Shown: positions 6,356 through 14,107, numbered from the stretch's first letter. The stretch is 14,271 bases of DNA from Alphaproteobacteria bacterium (GCA_020441605.1 JAGRLX010000066.1:1-14271); one strand, 5' to 3'. The notes: a model not told the origin generated them from the sequence alone. Made by a program: numbers and translations.

Positions 6356-8007
6356 TGATCCTCCAATCCGGCGATGGCCCGCGCGAAGCTTTCGGCGTCG
6401 AAGGGTTGCAGATCGTCGATCTGCTCGCCAACGCCGATTGCGTGCACCGGAAGCTTGAACCGCTCGGCGATCGCCACCAGGATGCCGCCACGGGCCGTGC
6501 CGTCGAGCTTGGTCATGATGATGCCGGTAACGCCTGCGACCTTGGTGAAGATGTCGGCCTGTGCCATGGCATTCTGGCCCGTCGTCGCATCGAGCACCAG
6601 AAGCACCGCGTGGGGCGCCGTTTCGTCCTGCTTCCGGATCACCCGGACGATCTTGTCCAGTTCGTCCATCAGATAGGCCTTGTTCTGCAAGCGGCCGGCA
6701 GTGTCGATGAACAGGATATCGGTGCCCGCCGCGCGCGCCTCCTTCATGGCGTCGAAGGCGAGGCCCGAGGCATCGGCGCCGGTCGGCCGCGACATCACCG
6801 TCGCGCCGATCCGCTGCCCCCAGACCGTGAGTTGTTCGATGGCCGCCGCACGGAACGTGTCGCAGGCGGCGAACATCACCTGGAAGCCTTCGCGGGCTGC
6901 AATCGCGCCGAGCTTGCCGATGGTAGTCGTCTTGCCCGCACCGTTTACGCCGACCACCAGGATGACGAAGGGCTTCTCCGCGCCAAAATTGAACGGCACC
7001 TCCACCGGCGCAAGCACCTTCTCGACCTCGGCGGCAAGTATGCGCTTCACATCGTCCGGGTCGACTTCCTTGTCATAGCGGCCCGCCGCAACTGCCTTGA
7101 CGATGCGTTCCGCCATGGGCAGTCCGAGATCGGCCTGCAGAAGCACGTCCTCGAGGTCCTGCAGCGTTCCCGCATCCAGCCTGCGCTTGGTGAAGATCGA
7201 CGTGATCGAGCCGGTGATCGACCGCGACGACTTCGACAAGCCTTCGCGCAGCCGCGACATCCAGCCCTTGCGCGAAGCCACAGGCGCAAGCATCACCACC
7301 TCGACCGTTGATGGAGCGGGTGGAAGCGGCGTTTCGACGAGGGCTGGAGGCGGGACAGCGATCGGCTCGGGGGCGAGTTCCGGTTCTGGTAGCGGCGGGG
7401 CCACGATCTCGATTGCGGGTGCTGGCGCAGGCGGCACCGGCGCGATGGGTTCCGCGCTCAAAGCCGGGCGGGTGTCTTCACCTCTTGCCGTGGGTTCTGC
7501 TGCCGCGGGTTCGGGCTCCCGCACCTCGGCAATCTCGGTGTCGACAGCTGTGGGCTCCGCCGCATTCGCCTTGACTCTCGACTTGCCTGGCGCTGGCCGA
7601 GCCGGAGAAGCCTTTGCAAGCGGAATCTTGGGAGAGGGAACCTTCGCCGGTTTCCCCTTCGCCACCCGCGGGGCAGCCGGCTCCGGTGCAGAGATTGCTT
7701 CAGGTGCCGGAGCAGCTACCAGCACAGGTTCCGGTGCGGCCTCGGCGACAGCCTCAGATTCCGGTGCAGGTTCCGGCTCAGGGATTGCTTCGGGTTCCGG
7801 CTGAACGTCTGCTATGGGCTCAGGCGCGGCAGCAGATACCCGTTCTCGAATTGGCTCTGGTTCTGGCAGTGCGGCCGGAACTACCTCTGCAACAGACGCG
7901 GGTTCCGGGGTTGGCTCTGCAGCGACCTCTGGCGGAAGGTCAGGCGGCGGCGCCTCTTCCTTCTTGCCGGCAATCCGGTTGAACAGCTTCTTGAAGAATC
8001 CGCTCAT
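6352..8007 (-). CDS. ftsY: Signal recognition particle receptor FtsY
   Basis: A 551-residue GTPase that receives SRP-ribosome complexes at the inner membrane for co-translational membrane protein insertion. Residues 1-15 (SGFFKKLFNRIAGKK) form a basic amphipathic membrane anchor. Residues 17-240 are an acidic Ala/Pro/Glu-rich A domain, long for this family. The N domain runs from about 245 to 335, and the G domain follows with P-loop GVNGAGKT (353-360), DTFRAAA (383-389), DTAGR (435-439), TKLDG (499-503) and the closing GVGEQIDDLQPF (525-536). All GTPase motifs are intact. The ATG overlaps the mtaB stop (ATGA) and the stop overlaps the yciB start, so translation is probably coupled through the operon. 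Confidence 0.97.
   Translation of the reverse strand: MSGFFKKLFNRIAGKKEEAPPPDLPPEVAAEPTPEPASVAEVVPAALPEPEPIRERVSAAAPEPIADVQPEPEAIPEPEPAPESEAVAEAAPEPVLVAAPAPEAISAPEPAAPRVAKGKPAKVPSPKIPLAKASPARPAPGKSRVKANAAEPTAVDTEIAEVREPEPAAAEPTARGEDTRPALSAEPIAPVPPAPAPAIEIVAPPLPEPELAPEPIAVPPPALVETPLPPAPSTVEVVMLAPVASRKGWMSRLREGLSKSSRSITGSITSIFTKRRLDAGTLQDLEDVLLQADLGLPMAERIVKAVAAGRYDKEVDPDDVKRILAAEVEKVLAPVEVPFNFGAEKPFVILVVGVNGAGKTTTIGKLGAIAAREGFQVMFAACDTFRAAAIEQLTVWGQRIGATVMSRPTGADASGLAFDAMKEARAAGTDILFIDTAGRLQNKAYLMDELDKIVRVIRKQDETAPHAVLLVLDATTGQNAMAQADIFTKVAGVTGIIMTKLDGTARGGILVAIAERFKLPVHAIGVGEQIDDLQPFDAESFARAIAGLEDQ
7670..7930 (-). repeat. Degenerate repeats coding the FtsY A domain
   Basis: On the plus strand the word GGTTCCGG and close variants (GATTCCGGTG, GGCTCCGGTG, GGTTCTGG) recur many times at irregular spacing inside ftsY. 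They encode AlaProGlu/ProGluPro units. The repeats are imperfect and in frame, consistent with slippage-driven growth of a low-complexity linker rather than a mobile element. Confidence 0.5.
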
Positions 8008-9251
8008 GCGGCCAACCTTGCTTCGAGATGGGTAGCACCGCGTCCGGTCACATGGGCCCGGACGATCGCTCCCGGCGCCATGCGGCTGACGAATTTCACC
8101 TGGGCGAAATGCTCGGTGCGGCCCATGGCTTCGGTTTCGACCAGAACCTCGCGCGTATGGCCGACCTCGCCGGCGAGAAAGCGATCGAGCCTCGCCTGCC
8201 CCCGCTCACGCAGTGCGGCCGCGCGCGCCTTGATCACCTGCTTCTCGATTTGCGGCATGCGCGCAGCAGGTGTGCCAGGTCGTGGCGAAAACGGAAACAC
8301 GTGAAGAAAGGTCAGCCCGCATTCATCGATGATCCGCAATGAATTCTCGAACATCGCATCGGTTTCGGTGGGGAAGCCGGCAATGATATCGGCCCCAAAA
8401 ACGATGCCGGGCCGGCGGGTGGATAGTTCGGCACAGAAGGCGATGCTGTCTTCGCGGGCGTGGCGGCGTTTCATCCGCTTCAGGATCATGTTGTCGCCGG
8501 ACTGCAATGACAGATGAATATGCGGCATGACCCGCTCTTCACCCGCGATCACATCTATCAAGTCCGGATCCGCCTCGATCGAGTCGATCGACGACAGGCG
8601 CAATCGCTTGAGGTCGGGCACCCTGTGCAGAAGTTCCGCCACGAGCCGCCCGAGCTTCGGCGCGCCGCCGAGATCGCCACCCCAGCTGGTGAGATCGACG
8701 CCAGTCAGAACCACTTCCGAGTAGCCGGAATCCACCAGCCGCCGGACCTGCTCCACAACATCGCCGGCGGCGAGTGACCGCGAGTTGCCGCGCCCGAACG
8801 GTATGATGCAGAAGGTGCAACGATGATCGCAGCCGTTCTGCACCTGCACGAAAGCGCGCGTACGATCGCGCAAGCCGTCAACCAGATGGGGATTGGCGGT
8901 TCTGACCTGCATGATATCGCCCACGGCGACGCGCGGACCTTGGTCCGGCTGCCAGCTTTCGGCGCGCAGTTTTTCTTCGTTGCCGAGTACGCGCGCGACT
9001 TCCGGCATATTGGCAAACATGCCGGGGTCGGTCTGCGCCGCGCAGCCGGTGACGATGATTTCTGCCGTGGGATTTTCGGCCTTCGCACGGCGGATGGCCT
9101 GACGAGCCTGACGCGTTGCCTCGGCCGTCACCGCGCAGGTATTGAAGACGATGGCATTGCCGGCGCCCGCCTTCTCGGCGTGACCGCGCATGACCTCGGT
9201 CTCATAGCTGTTGAGCCGGCAGCCAAAGGTGACGAAGTCGGGGCCTGCCAT
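8004..9251 (-). CDS. mtaB: tRNA t6A37 methylthiotransferase MtaB
   Basis: A 415-residue radical SAM methylthiotransferase that converts t6A at position 37 of ANN-decoding tRNAs to ms2t6A. The N-terminal UPF0004 domain starts FVTFGCRLNSYE and supplies three cluster cysteines (Cys11, Cys39 in FNTCAV, Cys70 in VTGCAAQ). The radical SAM CX3CX2C motif is CDHRCTFC (Cys141, Cys145, Cys148). A TRAM-like C-terminal domain follows (about 355-413). FGCRLNSYE and VQNGCDHRCTFCIIP place it with MtaB rather than MiaB. Start: ATG at 9251, 2 bases after the dapF stop; a GTG at 9257 overlapping that stop is the alternative and adds two residues. It overlaps ftsY by 4 bases. Confidence 0.93.
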   Translation of the reverse strand: MAGPDFVTFGCRLNSYETEVMRGHAEKAGAGNAIVFNTCAVTAEATRQARQAIRRAKAENPTAEIIVTGCAAQTDPGMFANMPEVARVLGNEEKLRAESWQPDQGPRVAVGDIMQVRTANPHLVDGLRDRTRAFVQVQNGCDHRCTFCIIPFGRGNSRSLAAGDVVEQVRRLVDSGYSEVVLTGVDLTSWGGDLGGAPKLGRLVAELLHRVPDLKRLRLSSIDSIEADPDLIDVIAGEERVMPHIHLSLQSGDNMILKRMKRRHAREDSIAFCAELSTRRPGIVFGADIIAGFPTETDAMFENSLRIIDECGLTFLHVFPFSPRPGTPAARMPQIEKQVIKARAAALRERGQARLDRFLAGEVGHTREVLVETEAMGRTEHFAQVKFVSRMAPGAIVRAHVTGRGATHLEARLAA

Positions 9252-9253
9252 GA

Positions 9254-10111
9254 TCACACCGCCAGATGGCGTGGAAGCTCGCCTTCAAATTCGTAGGTGA
9301 CGGGCCCGGTCATCAGGATATGGCCGTCACTTTGGCGAATTTCCATGAACAGATCACCGCCAGGTAGCGTGATCGTCGCTTTGGCATTGAATTTCCTGAG
9401 CCTGAATCCCGCCGCCATGACGGCGCAAGCCGCTGTGCCGCAGGCCTTTGTCAGTCCGGCGCCCCGTTCCCAGACGCGGATCACGGCGTGGTCCCTGTTA
9501 TCCACCCGGGCCAGGGTGATATTGGCCCGCTGCGGAAAAAGTGGATGGTGTTCCAGCATCGGCCCCACCTTGGCGAGATCGACGACGTCGAGATCCTTGA
9601 CCCAGAAGATGCAGTGGGGATTGCCGACATTCACCACCGAGGGCGAATGAATAAGCGGCGCTTCGATCGGCCCCACCTGCAATTCGATATAGCGCGTATC
9701 GTGAAACTTCTCCGCCAGCGGAATATCCTGCCAGTCGAAGCGCGGCGCTCCCATGTCCACTCTCACCAGCCGGTCACCGCCCTTCTCGGCCACCAGGAAA
9801 CCACCCTTGGTGTCGATGGTGGCGCGATCGGCGTGCTTTTCCTCGAACAACAGGTCGGCGACGCAGCGCGAGGCATTGCCGCAGCTTTCCACCTCGAAGC
9901 CCTCATTGTTCCAGATCCGCATGCGGACGTCGGCCGACGGCGAAGGTTCCAGCACGATCAACTGGTCGCACCCTATGCCCGTCGACCGGTCGGCAATCGC
10001 CTTCGCCTTGGCCTCGTCCATGGCGATGGGATGCGTGCGAGCATCGAACACGACAAAATCATTGCCGAGTCCGTTCATCTTGCGGAAATGCGTTGGTGAC
10101 GCCTCAATCAT
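9254..10111 (-). CDS. dapF: Diaminopimelate epimerase
   Basis: A 285-residue cofactor-independent epimerase that turns LL- into meso-diaminopimelate, for lysine and peptidoglycan. The two catalytic cysteines are Cys77 (in ESCGNASRCV) and Cys224 (in KACGTAACAV), placed in the two pseudo-symmetric halves. Other landmarks: KMNGLGNDFVVFD (11-23), GCDQLIVLE (47-55), NVGNPHC (161-167), ERGAG (215-219). The frame stays open for another 114 codons upstream, but those residues are unrelated to DapF, so ATG 10111 is chosen. No Shine-Dalgarno is visible there, and a TATAAG lies so close that the message may be leaderless. First gene of dapF-mtaB-ftsY-yciB; divergent from the MFS gene. Confidence 0.96.
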   Translation of the reverse strand: MIEASPTHFRKMNGLGNDFVVFDARTHPIAMDEAKAKAIADRSTGIGCDQLIVLEPSPSADVRMRIWNNEGFEVESCGNASRCVADLLFEEKHADRATIDTKGGFLVAEKGGDRLVRVDMGAPRFDWQDIPLAEKFHDTRYIELQVGPIEAPLIHSPSVVNVGNPHCIFWVKDLDVVDLAKVGPMLEHHPLFPQRANITLARVDNRDHAVIRVWERGAGLTKACGTAACAVMAAGFRLRKFNAKATITLPGGDLFMEIRQSDGHILMTGPVTYEFEGELPRHLAV

Positions 10112-10117
10112 CAGGCG

Positions 10118-10123
10118 CTTATA
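10118..10123 (-). promoter_or_regulatory. Possible -10 box for the dapF operon
   Basis: On the minus strand TATAAG lies 6 bases before the dapF ATG, which would put the transcription start at or next to the A of the ATG. No good -35 element is visible 16-18 bases upstream (GGCCTT-like), so confidence is low. Confidence 0.3.
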
Positions 10124-10199
10124 TGGGAAATTCCGTTGAAAAGGCCAGCGGTTTTGGCAATGGTGAATGTTCCCGCACCGCCATGCCCCAGGAGGCAAT

Positions 10200-11438
10200 T
10201 TGTCCAGCAACCAGCCGATGACCGCCTCCGCCGCCCGCAGCAATCCCTGGATTGTCGTCTGGCTGTGCTTTTCCACGCTGGCGATCGTCATGTCGGCCCG
10301 CCAGTCGGTGTCGATCATGACCGACGAATGGGCGCGAACCCTGGGCTGGTCCAAGACCTTCATAGGTTCCGGCCAGTCGGTCGCGCTGGTGATCGTGGCC
10401 ATCTTCTCGCCGGTTGCCGGCAATCTTGCCGACCGTTTCGGCGCGCGGGCCATGTTGACCGCCGGCCTGCTGACCGTCGCCGCCGGGCTCCTGATGTTTG
10501 CCGCCTTTCCTCTGGCGGGCCTTCTGCTCGTCGGCTATGGCCTGATCGGCGGTCTGGGCTTTGCCACTGCCAACATGCACCTGATCTCGACTGCTCTCGC
10601 CAAGATATTCGACACCAATCGCGGCTTTGTCACCGGTATCGCCAATTCCGGAGCCACCGCCGGGCAGTTCATCACCGTGCCGCTGCTCACTGCCGGATTG
10701 ACCTATTTTTCCTGGCGCTGGAGCCTTACCGCCGTAGGCCTCGCCTGTGCCGCCATGGCCGCTGTGATCTGGATCATGCTGAAACCGGCCCCGGGCGATT
10801 CCGCCCACCACAAGCAGGTCACCGCCACCGAGCCACTCGGGGACCGGCTCAAATTCCTGCTCACCAACCCCACCTTCCACATTCTGTACTGGAGCTTCTT
10901 CATTTGCGGCATCACCACCACCGGTGCCATCGAGACCCACTTCCTGCCCTATGCCGCTTTCTGCGGCTTCCCGCCGATGCCGGCCTCCAGCATCTACGGG
11001 CTCACCATGGCGATCAATCTGGGCGGCATGTTCCTCGCAGGCTATCTCACTGATCGGATGAACCGGCCTCTCCTGCTCGGCACCATCTATATCGTCCGCT
11101 CCCTGTCCTTCATCGTGCTGATGTTCGTCGGCACCAGCTACGAGATGCTTCTGGTCTTCGCCGTGGTCTATGGAATTTTCGACTACTCTACCGTGCCGCC
11201 CACCGCGAGCCTGGTGGCCTCCCATCTCGGTCTCAAGATCATGGGACTGGCGATGGGCCTGATCTCCGGCGGGCATGCCCTGGGTGGCGCCGTGGGGGCC
11301 TTCCTCGGCGGCTATCTCTTTGATCTTTTTGCCCGCTACGCCGAAATGTGGTGGGTGGCCTTCGGAACGGCAGTTGTCGCCGGATTGATGGTCTATCTGG
11401 TCAAGGAGAACCGGCCCAGGCCGGCGTTTGCACTCTGA
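10200..11438 (+). CDS. MFS transporter
   Basis: A 412-residue major facilitator superfamily permease with about 12 hydrophobic segments in the inner membrane. The loop GNLADRFGARA (74-84) is the motif-A region between helices 2 and 3, and its counterpart in the second half is GYLTDRMNR. The late motif FDYSTVPPTASLVASHLG resembles monocarboxylate/oxalate-formate type carriers, but the substrate cannot be named. Start: a TTG at 10200 is preferred because AGGAGG (10190-10195) lies 4 bases before it. An ATG 33 bases upstream has no ribosome binding site, and an ATG at 10218 is too far from it. It is divergent from dapF and 59 bases upstream of the hydroxylase gene, so the two may be co-transcribed. 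Confidence 0.88.
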   Translation: MSSNQPMTASAARSNPWIVVWLCFSTLAIVMSARQSVSIMTDEWARTLGWSKTFIGSGQSVALVIVAIFSPVAGNLADRFGARAMLTAGLLTVAAGLLMFAAFPLAGLLLVGYGLIGGLGFATANMHLISTALAKIFDTNRGFVTGIANSGATAGQFITVPLLTAGLTYFSWRWSLTAVGLACAAMAAVIWIMLKPAPGDSAHHKQVTATEPLGDRLKFLLTNPTFHILYWSFFICGITTTGAIETHFLPYAAFCGFPPMPASSIYGLTMAINLGGMFLAGYLTDRMNRPLLLGTIYIVRSLSFIVLMFVGTSYEMLLVFAVVYGIFDYSTVPPTASLVASHLGLKIMGLAMGLISGGHALGGAVGAFLGGYLFDLFARYAEMWWVAFGTAVVAGLMVYLVKENRPRPAFAL

Positions 11439-11497
11439 CTTGAAAAAGCCCGGAATCACGACTGAACTGCGTCCATTCAAACTTCGCAGACCCTGCC

Positions 11498-12298
11498 ATG
11501 ACCCAGACCGCACCCCAGCAGACCTTCGGCACCAACGGCCTCGCCCCCATGGACCGGCCGAGCCGCGTGACCCGCCTGTTCATGCGCATCGTGCAATGGG
11601 CCGAGGGCCTGAACCTGAAATTCGCCATTCATGGCAACCCGCCGGTCTACGACCCGGTAATCTTCCCTTGGGCCGCCGCAGTCGAACGGGCCTACCCCGA
11701 CATTCGCGCCGAGCTTGAACAGGTCCTCACCCGCAAGAACGAACTGCCGAATTTCCAGGACATTTCGTCCGATGTGAAGACGATCACCAACGACGACGCC
11801 TGGAAGACTTTCTTCCTGGCGGGCTTCGGCACGCCGAGCGAGAACAATATCGCCCTCTGTCCGAAAACATGGGAGGCGGTGCGCCAGATACCCGGCCTCA
11901 AGACAGCCATGTTCTCGATCTTCGAACCCGGCAAGCATCTGCCCGCCCACCGTGGCCCCTATAATGGCGTGCTTCGCCTGCATCTCGGCCTCATCGTGCC
12001 GGAGCCTCGCGACCAGATCGCAATCCGCGTCGACCGGCAGGTCTGCCACTGGCAGGAAGGCAAGGTCCTGATCTTTGACGATGCCTACGAGCATGAGGCC
12101 TGGAACTATTCCGACAAGACCCGCGTCGTGCTCTTCGTCGATTTCGTCAAGCCCCTGCGCTTTCCCGCCAACATCGTGAACTGGCTGCTGATGAACCTTG
12201 CCGTGTTCACACCCTTCATCCAGGAGGGCATGGAGAAGCACAAGGCCTGGGAAAGGAAGTTCCATGCAAAGACCGAGAGCGCCGACAGATCCCGCTAG
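11498..12298 (+). CDS. Aspartyl/asparaginyl beta-hydroxylase family (LpxO-like)
   Basis: A 266-residue non-haem Fe(II)/2-oxoglutarate dioxygenase (PF05118 type). The active-site block HRGPYNGVLRLHLGL begins at His151; His151, Arg160 and His162 match the spacing of metal His679, Arg688 and 2OG-binding His690 in AspH. The second metal ligand is His199 in AYEHEAWN, and Arg209 ten residues later is the 2OG salt-bridge residue. Bacterial relatives include LpxO, which hydroxylates lipid A secondary acyl chains; that is possible here but unproven. No N-terminal membrane helix is seen; a hydrophobic stretch near 225-240 may touch the membrane. No strong Shine-Dalgarno precedes ATG 11498; ATG 11549 is an alternative. 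Likely downstream partner of the MFS gene. Confidence 0.88.
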   Translation: MTQTAPQQTFGTNGLAPMDRPSRVTRLFMRIVQWAEGLNLKFAIHGNPPVYDPVIFPWAAAVERAYPDIRAELEQVLTRKNELPNFQDISSDVKTITNDDAWKTFFLAGFGTPSENNIALCPKTWEAVRQIPGLKTAMFSIFEPGKHLPAHRGPYNGVLRLHLGLIVPEPRDQIAIRVDRQVCHWQEGKVLIFDDAYEHEAWNYSDKTRVVLFVDFVKPLRFPANIVNWLLMNLAVFTPFIQEGMEKHKAWERKFHAKTESADRSR

Positions 12299-12359
12299 CC
12301 GCCCGCTGCACGGGTCCCAGGCATTGCTCTGTCCCTTGTGACATCGCCCTGCCCGCGTT

Positions 12360-12384
12360 AGCCTCCATCATCCCAATGGAGGCT
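12360..12384 (+). promoter_or_regulatory. Hairpin covering the aroE-like ribosome binding site
   Basis: AGCCTCCAT (12360-12368) and ATGGAGGCT (12376-12384) form a perfect 9-base stem with a 7-base loop. The Shine-Dalgarno GGAGG (12378-12382), 5 bases before the ATG at 12388, lies wholly in the 3' arm. In an RNA starting upstream of 12360 this would block ribosome binding unless melted or opened by upstream translation. Confidence 0.6.
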
Positions 12385-12387
12385 CCC

Positions 12388-13242
12388 ATGGCGCAGCAAA
12401 ATTTCCTCAGCGAACTCGTCGGCTCCTTTTCGCAAGGGGCGAATGGCAATCCCACAGTCGCCATGATCGAGGCGGGTTTCGCCCATCACGGCCTCAACTG
12501 GCGCTACATCAATTGCGAAGTGCCGCCGGAGAGGCTGGCCGACGCCGTGGCGGGCGCACGCGCCATGGGTTGGCGCGGCTTCAACCTGTCGACCCCCCAC
12601 AAGGTGGAGGTGATCCGGCATCTGGACGGGCTGGGCGAGAGTGCCGCCGTCATCGGTGCGGTCAATTGCGCGGTGAACCGCGACGGCAGGTTGATCGGCG
12701 AGAACACCGACGGCAAGGGCTTCCTGAAATCGCTGCTGGAGGTGGTGGACCCCAGGGGCAAATCCATCGTGATGTTCGGGGCAGGCGGAGCGGCCCGCGC
12801 CATCGGCGTCGAACTGGCGCTGGCCGGAGCGAAAGCGATCACCGTCGTCAACCGCTCGGCCGCCAGGGGCGAACCACTGGTAAAGCTGCTGAACGACAAG
12901 ACCAAGGCCAGGGCCGATCTGGTGGTGTGGCCCAAGTCCTATGCCATTCCGGCGGGAACGGACATCGTCGTCAATGCCACCTCAATCGGATTGGGCAATG
13001 GTGACCAGCCTGTGGACATCGATGTGACGTCCCTGAAGCCCGGCATGGTGGTGGCCGATGTCATCGTCGACCCGCCCGACACGCGCTTCTTGCGCGATGC
13101 GAAATCCCAAGGCTGCACGGTGATCGACGGCCTCGGCATGCTGATCAATCAGGGCGTGATCGGCGTCAAATACTGGACCGGGATGGATGTCGACCCGTAT
13201 TCGATGCGGAAGAAGCTGGAGGAGATTTTCGGAGCGACATAA
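12388..13242 (+). CDS. Shikimate dehydrogenase family protein (AroE paralogue)
   Basis: A 284-residue NAD(P)H-dependent oxidoreductase of the AroE family, which reduces 3-dehydroshikimate or related quinate-type compounds. Seen: catalytic Lys72 in FNLSTPHK, Asn93 in GAVNCAV, Asp108 in GENTDGKGF, the dinucleotide loop GAGGAA (131-136), VVNRS (153-157), NATSIGL (196-202) and GMLINQGV (250-257) with Gln255. Odd: the shikimate-binding Ser-x-Ser-Pro loop is missing. The equivalent stretch is GSFSQGANGNPTVA (12-25), with Asn in place of both serines. This suggests a paralogue with another substrate, so aroE is not assigned. Start: ATG 12388 with GGAGG 5 bases upstream; the ATG at 12376 lies inside the hairpin. 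No aro genes are nearby. Confidence 0.82.
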   Translation: MAQQNFLSELVGSFSQGANGNPTVAMIEAGFAHHGLNWRYINCEVPPERLADAVAGARAMGWRGFNLSTPHKVEVIRHLDGLGESAAVIGAVNCAVNRDGRLIGENTDGKGFLKSLLEVVDPRGKSIVMFGAGGAARAIGVELALAGAKAITVVNRSAARGEPLVKLLNDKTKARADLVVWPKSYAIPAGTDIVVNATSIGLGNGDQPVDIDVTSLKPGMVVADVIVDPPDTRFLRDAKSQGCTVIDGLGMLINQGVIGVKYWTGMDVDPYSMRKKLEEIFGAT

Positions 13243-13345
13243 CTTAGAGATCTTTCGTTCAATTCAGCATCCTCTTTGGGACCTGGGATTGACATTCATC
13301 CTCAAGGCGTCGAAGAAATTGCTTTGGCTTACGCAGAGGAAGAAA

Positions 13346-14107
13346 ATGCCTGATCACTCACACTTGGATTCACGGTACTTCGTGAACGAGAAGGCATACA
13401 ATTGCCCATTCTGCAACAGGCGTAATGTAGCATACAGCGTCGTTGATACATTCTCGTTCGACTGGACCACCGACAAGCCCTGCGAGGGCTTCCTCGTTCT
13501 CTGTAGATCCTGTGGCAAGCACTCGATGCACCTCACATTCACCAACTTGAATGTGCAACAGATAACTTATGATCATCAAATTGAAATGCGGCCGTTTGAG
13601 TTCATAATACCCGAGGATGCTGATGCCGGAGAGTATTTAGACACGTCCTTCTTCTATTCGGTACCAACTTCTTTTTTTGTCCTCGATGAACGCGTCCCAA
13701 GAATTCTTCGTGAGCTTCTCGTCGAAGCCGAAGGCTGCTTGAAGAGCAACTTTCTTACCGGAGCTTCGGCCTGTGCCCGGAAGATCGTCTACGAACTGGG
13801 CGTGATCGAAGGGGCTCAGGGCGAAAATTATGAAGATCGTATCAAATCCCTGAAGGACTTGCATCCAGAAGTGGAACCTGAGTTCTTTGATACTCTCCTC
13901 ACAATACAGCAAGTGACCAGTGCCAAGGTACATGAACAATCCTATGACGGCTGGGAGTCAAAGCACCTGAGGGTCATTTTAAGTTCACTTTCTGAGGTGC
14001 TCCATGAACTCTACGTTCTCCCGGCACTACGAGCAGATCGCCGCAAGAAAATTTTGAAACTCAAGGAGAATCTTGTGCCTAAGCCTGCTACACTCTCCAA
14101 GGCATAG
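13346..14107 (+). CDS. Zinc-ribbon / DUF4145 domain protein
   Basis: A 253-residue protein of unknown function. Two CxxC pairs, CPFC (20-23) and CRSC (53-56), make a treble-clef or ribbon zinc site. After a linker, VPRILRELLVEAEGCLKSNFLTGASACARKIVYELG (from 117) and the C-terminal helices to about 227 resemble DUF4145, a HEPN-like helical domain that often follows such zinc ribbons and occurs in restriction-associated and accessory genes. The usual HEPN RNase Rx4-6H motif is not evident, so no nuclease activity is claimed. ATG 13346 is chosen because GAGGA lies about 6 bases upstream; the longer frame would overlap the AroE-like gene with unrelated residues. Its G+C is far below its neighbours, suggesting acquisition by transfer. 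It stands alone. Confidence 0.7.
   Translation: MPDHSHLDSRYFVNEKAYNCPFCNRRNVAYSVVDTFSFDWTTDKPCEGFLVLCRSCGKHSMHLTFTNLNVQQITYDHQIEMRPFEFIIPEDADAGEYLDTSFFYSVPTSFFVLDERVPRILRELLVEAEGCLKSNFLTGASACARKIVYELGVIEGAQGENYEDRIKSLKDLHPEVEPEFFDTLLTIQQVTSAKVHEQSYDGWESKHLRVILSSLSEVLHELYVLPALRADRRKKILKLKENLVPKPATLSKA

Noticed and set aside
7097..7804. Long Gly/Ser-rich plus-strand frame opposite ftsY
   Set aside because: It is the antisense shadow of the Ala/Pro/Glu repeats of the FtsY A domain.
10112..10453. N-terminal extension of dapF by 114 codons
   Set aside because: The extra residues are unlike DapF and lie antisense to the MFS gene; the family N-terminus begins at ATG 10111.
13289..13317. Perfect -35 hexamer TTGACA upstream of the DUF4145 gene
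   Set aside because: The sequence 17 bases on is GAAGAA, and no -10 box is found at 16-18 bases, so a promoter is not called.
13187..13345. N-terminal extension of the DUF4145 gene
   Set aside because: It overlaps the end of the AroE-like gene and has no RBS, whereas ATG 13346 has GAGGA upstream.
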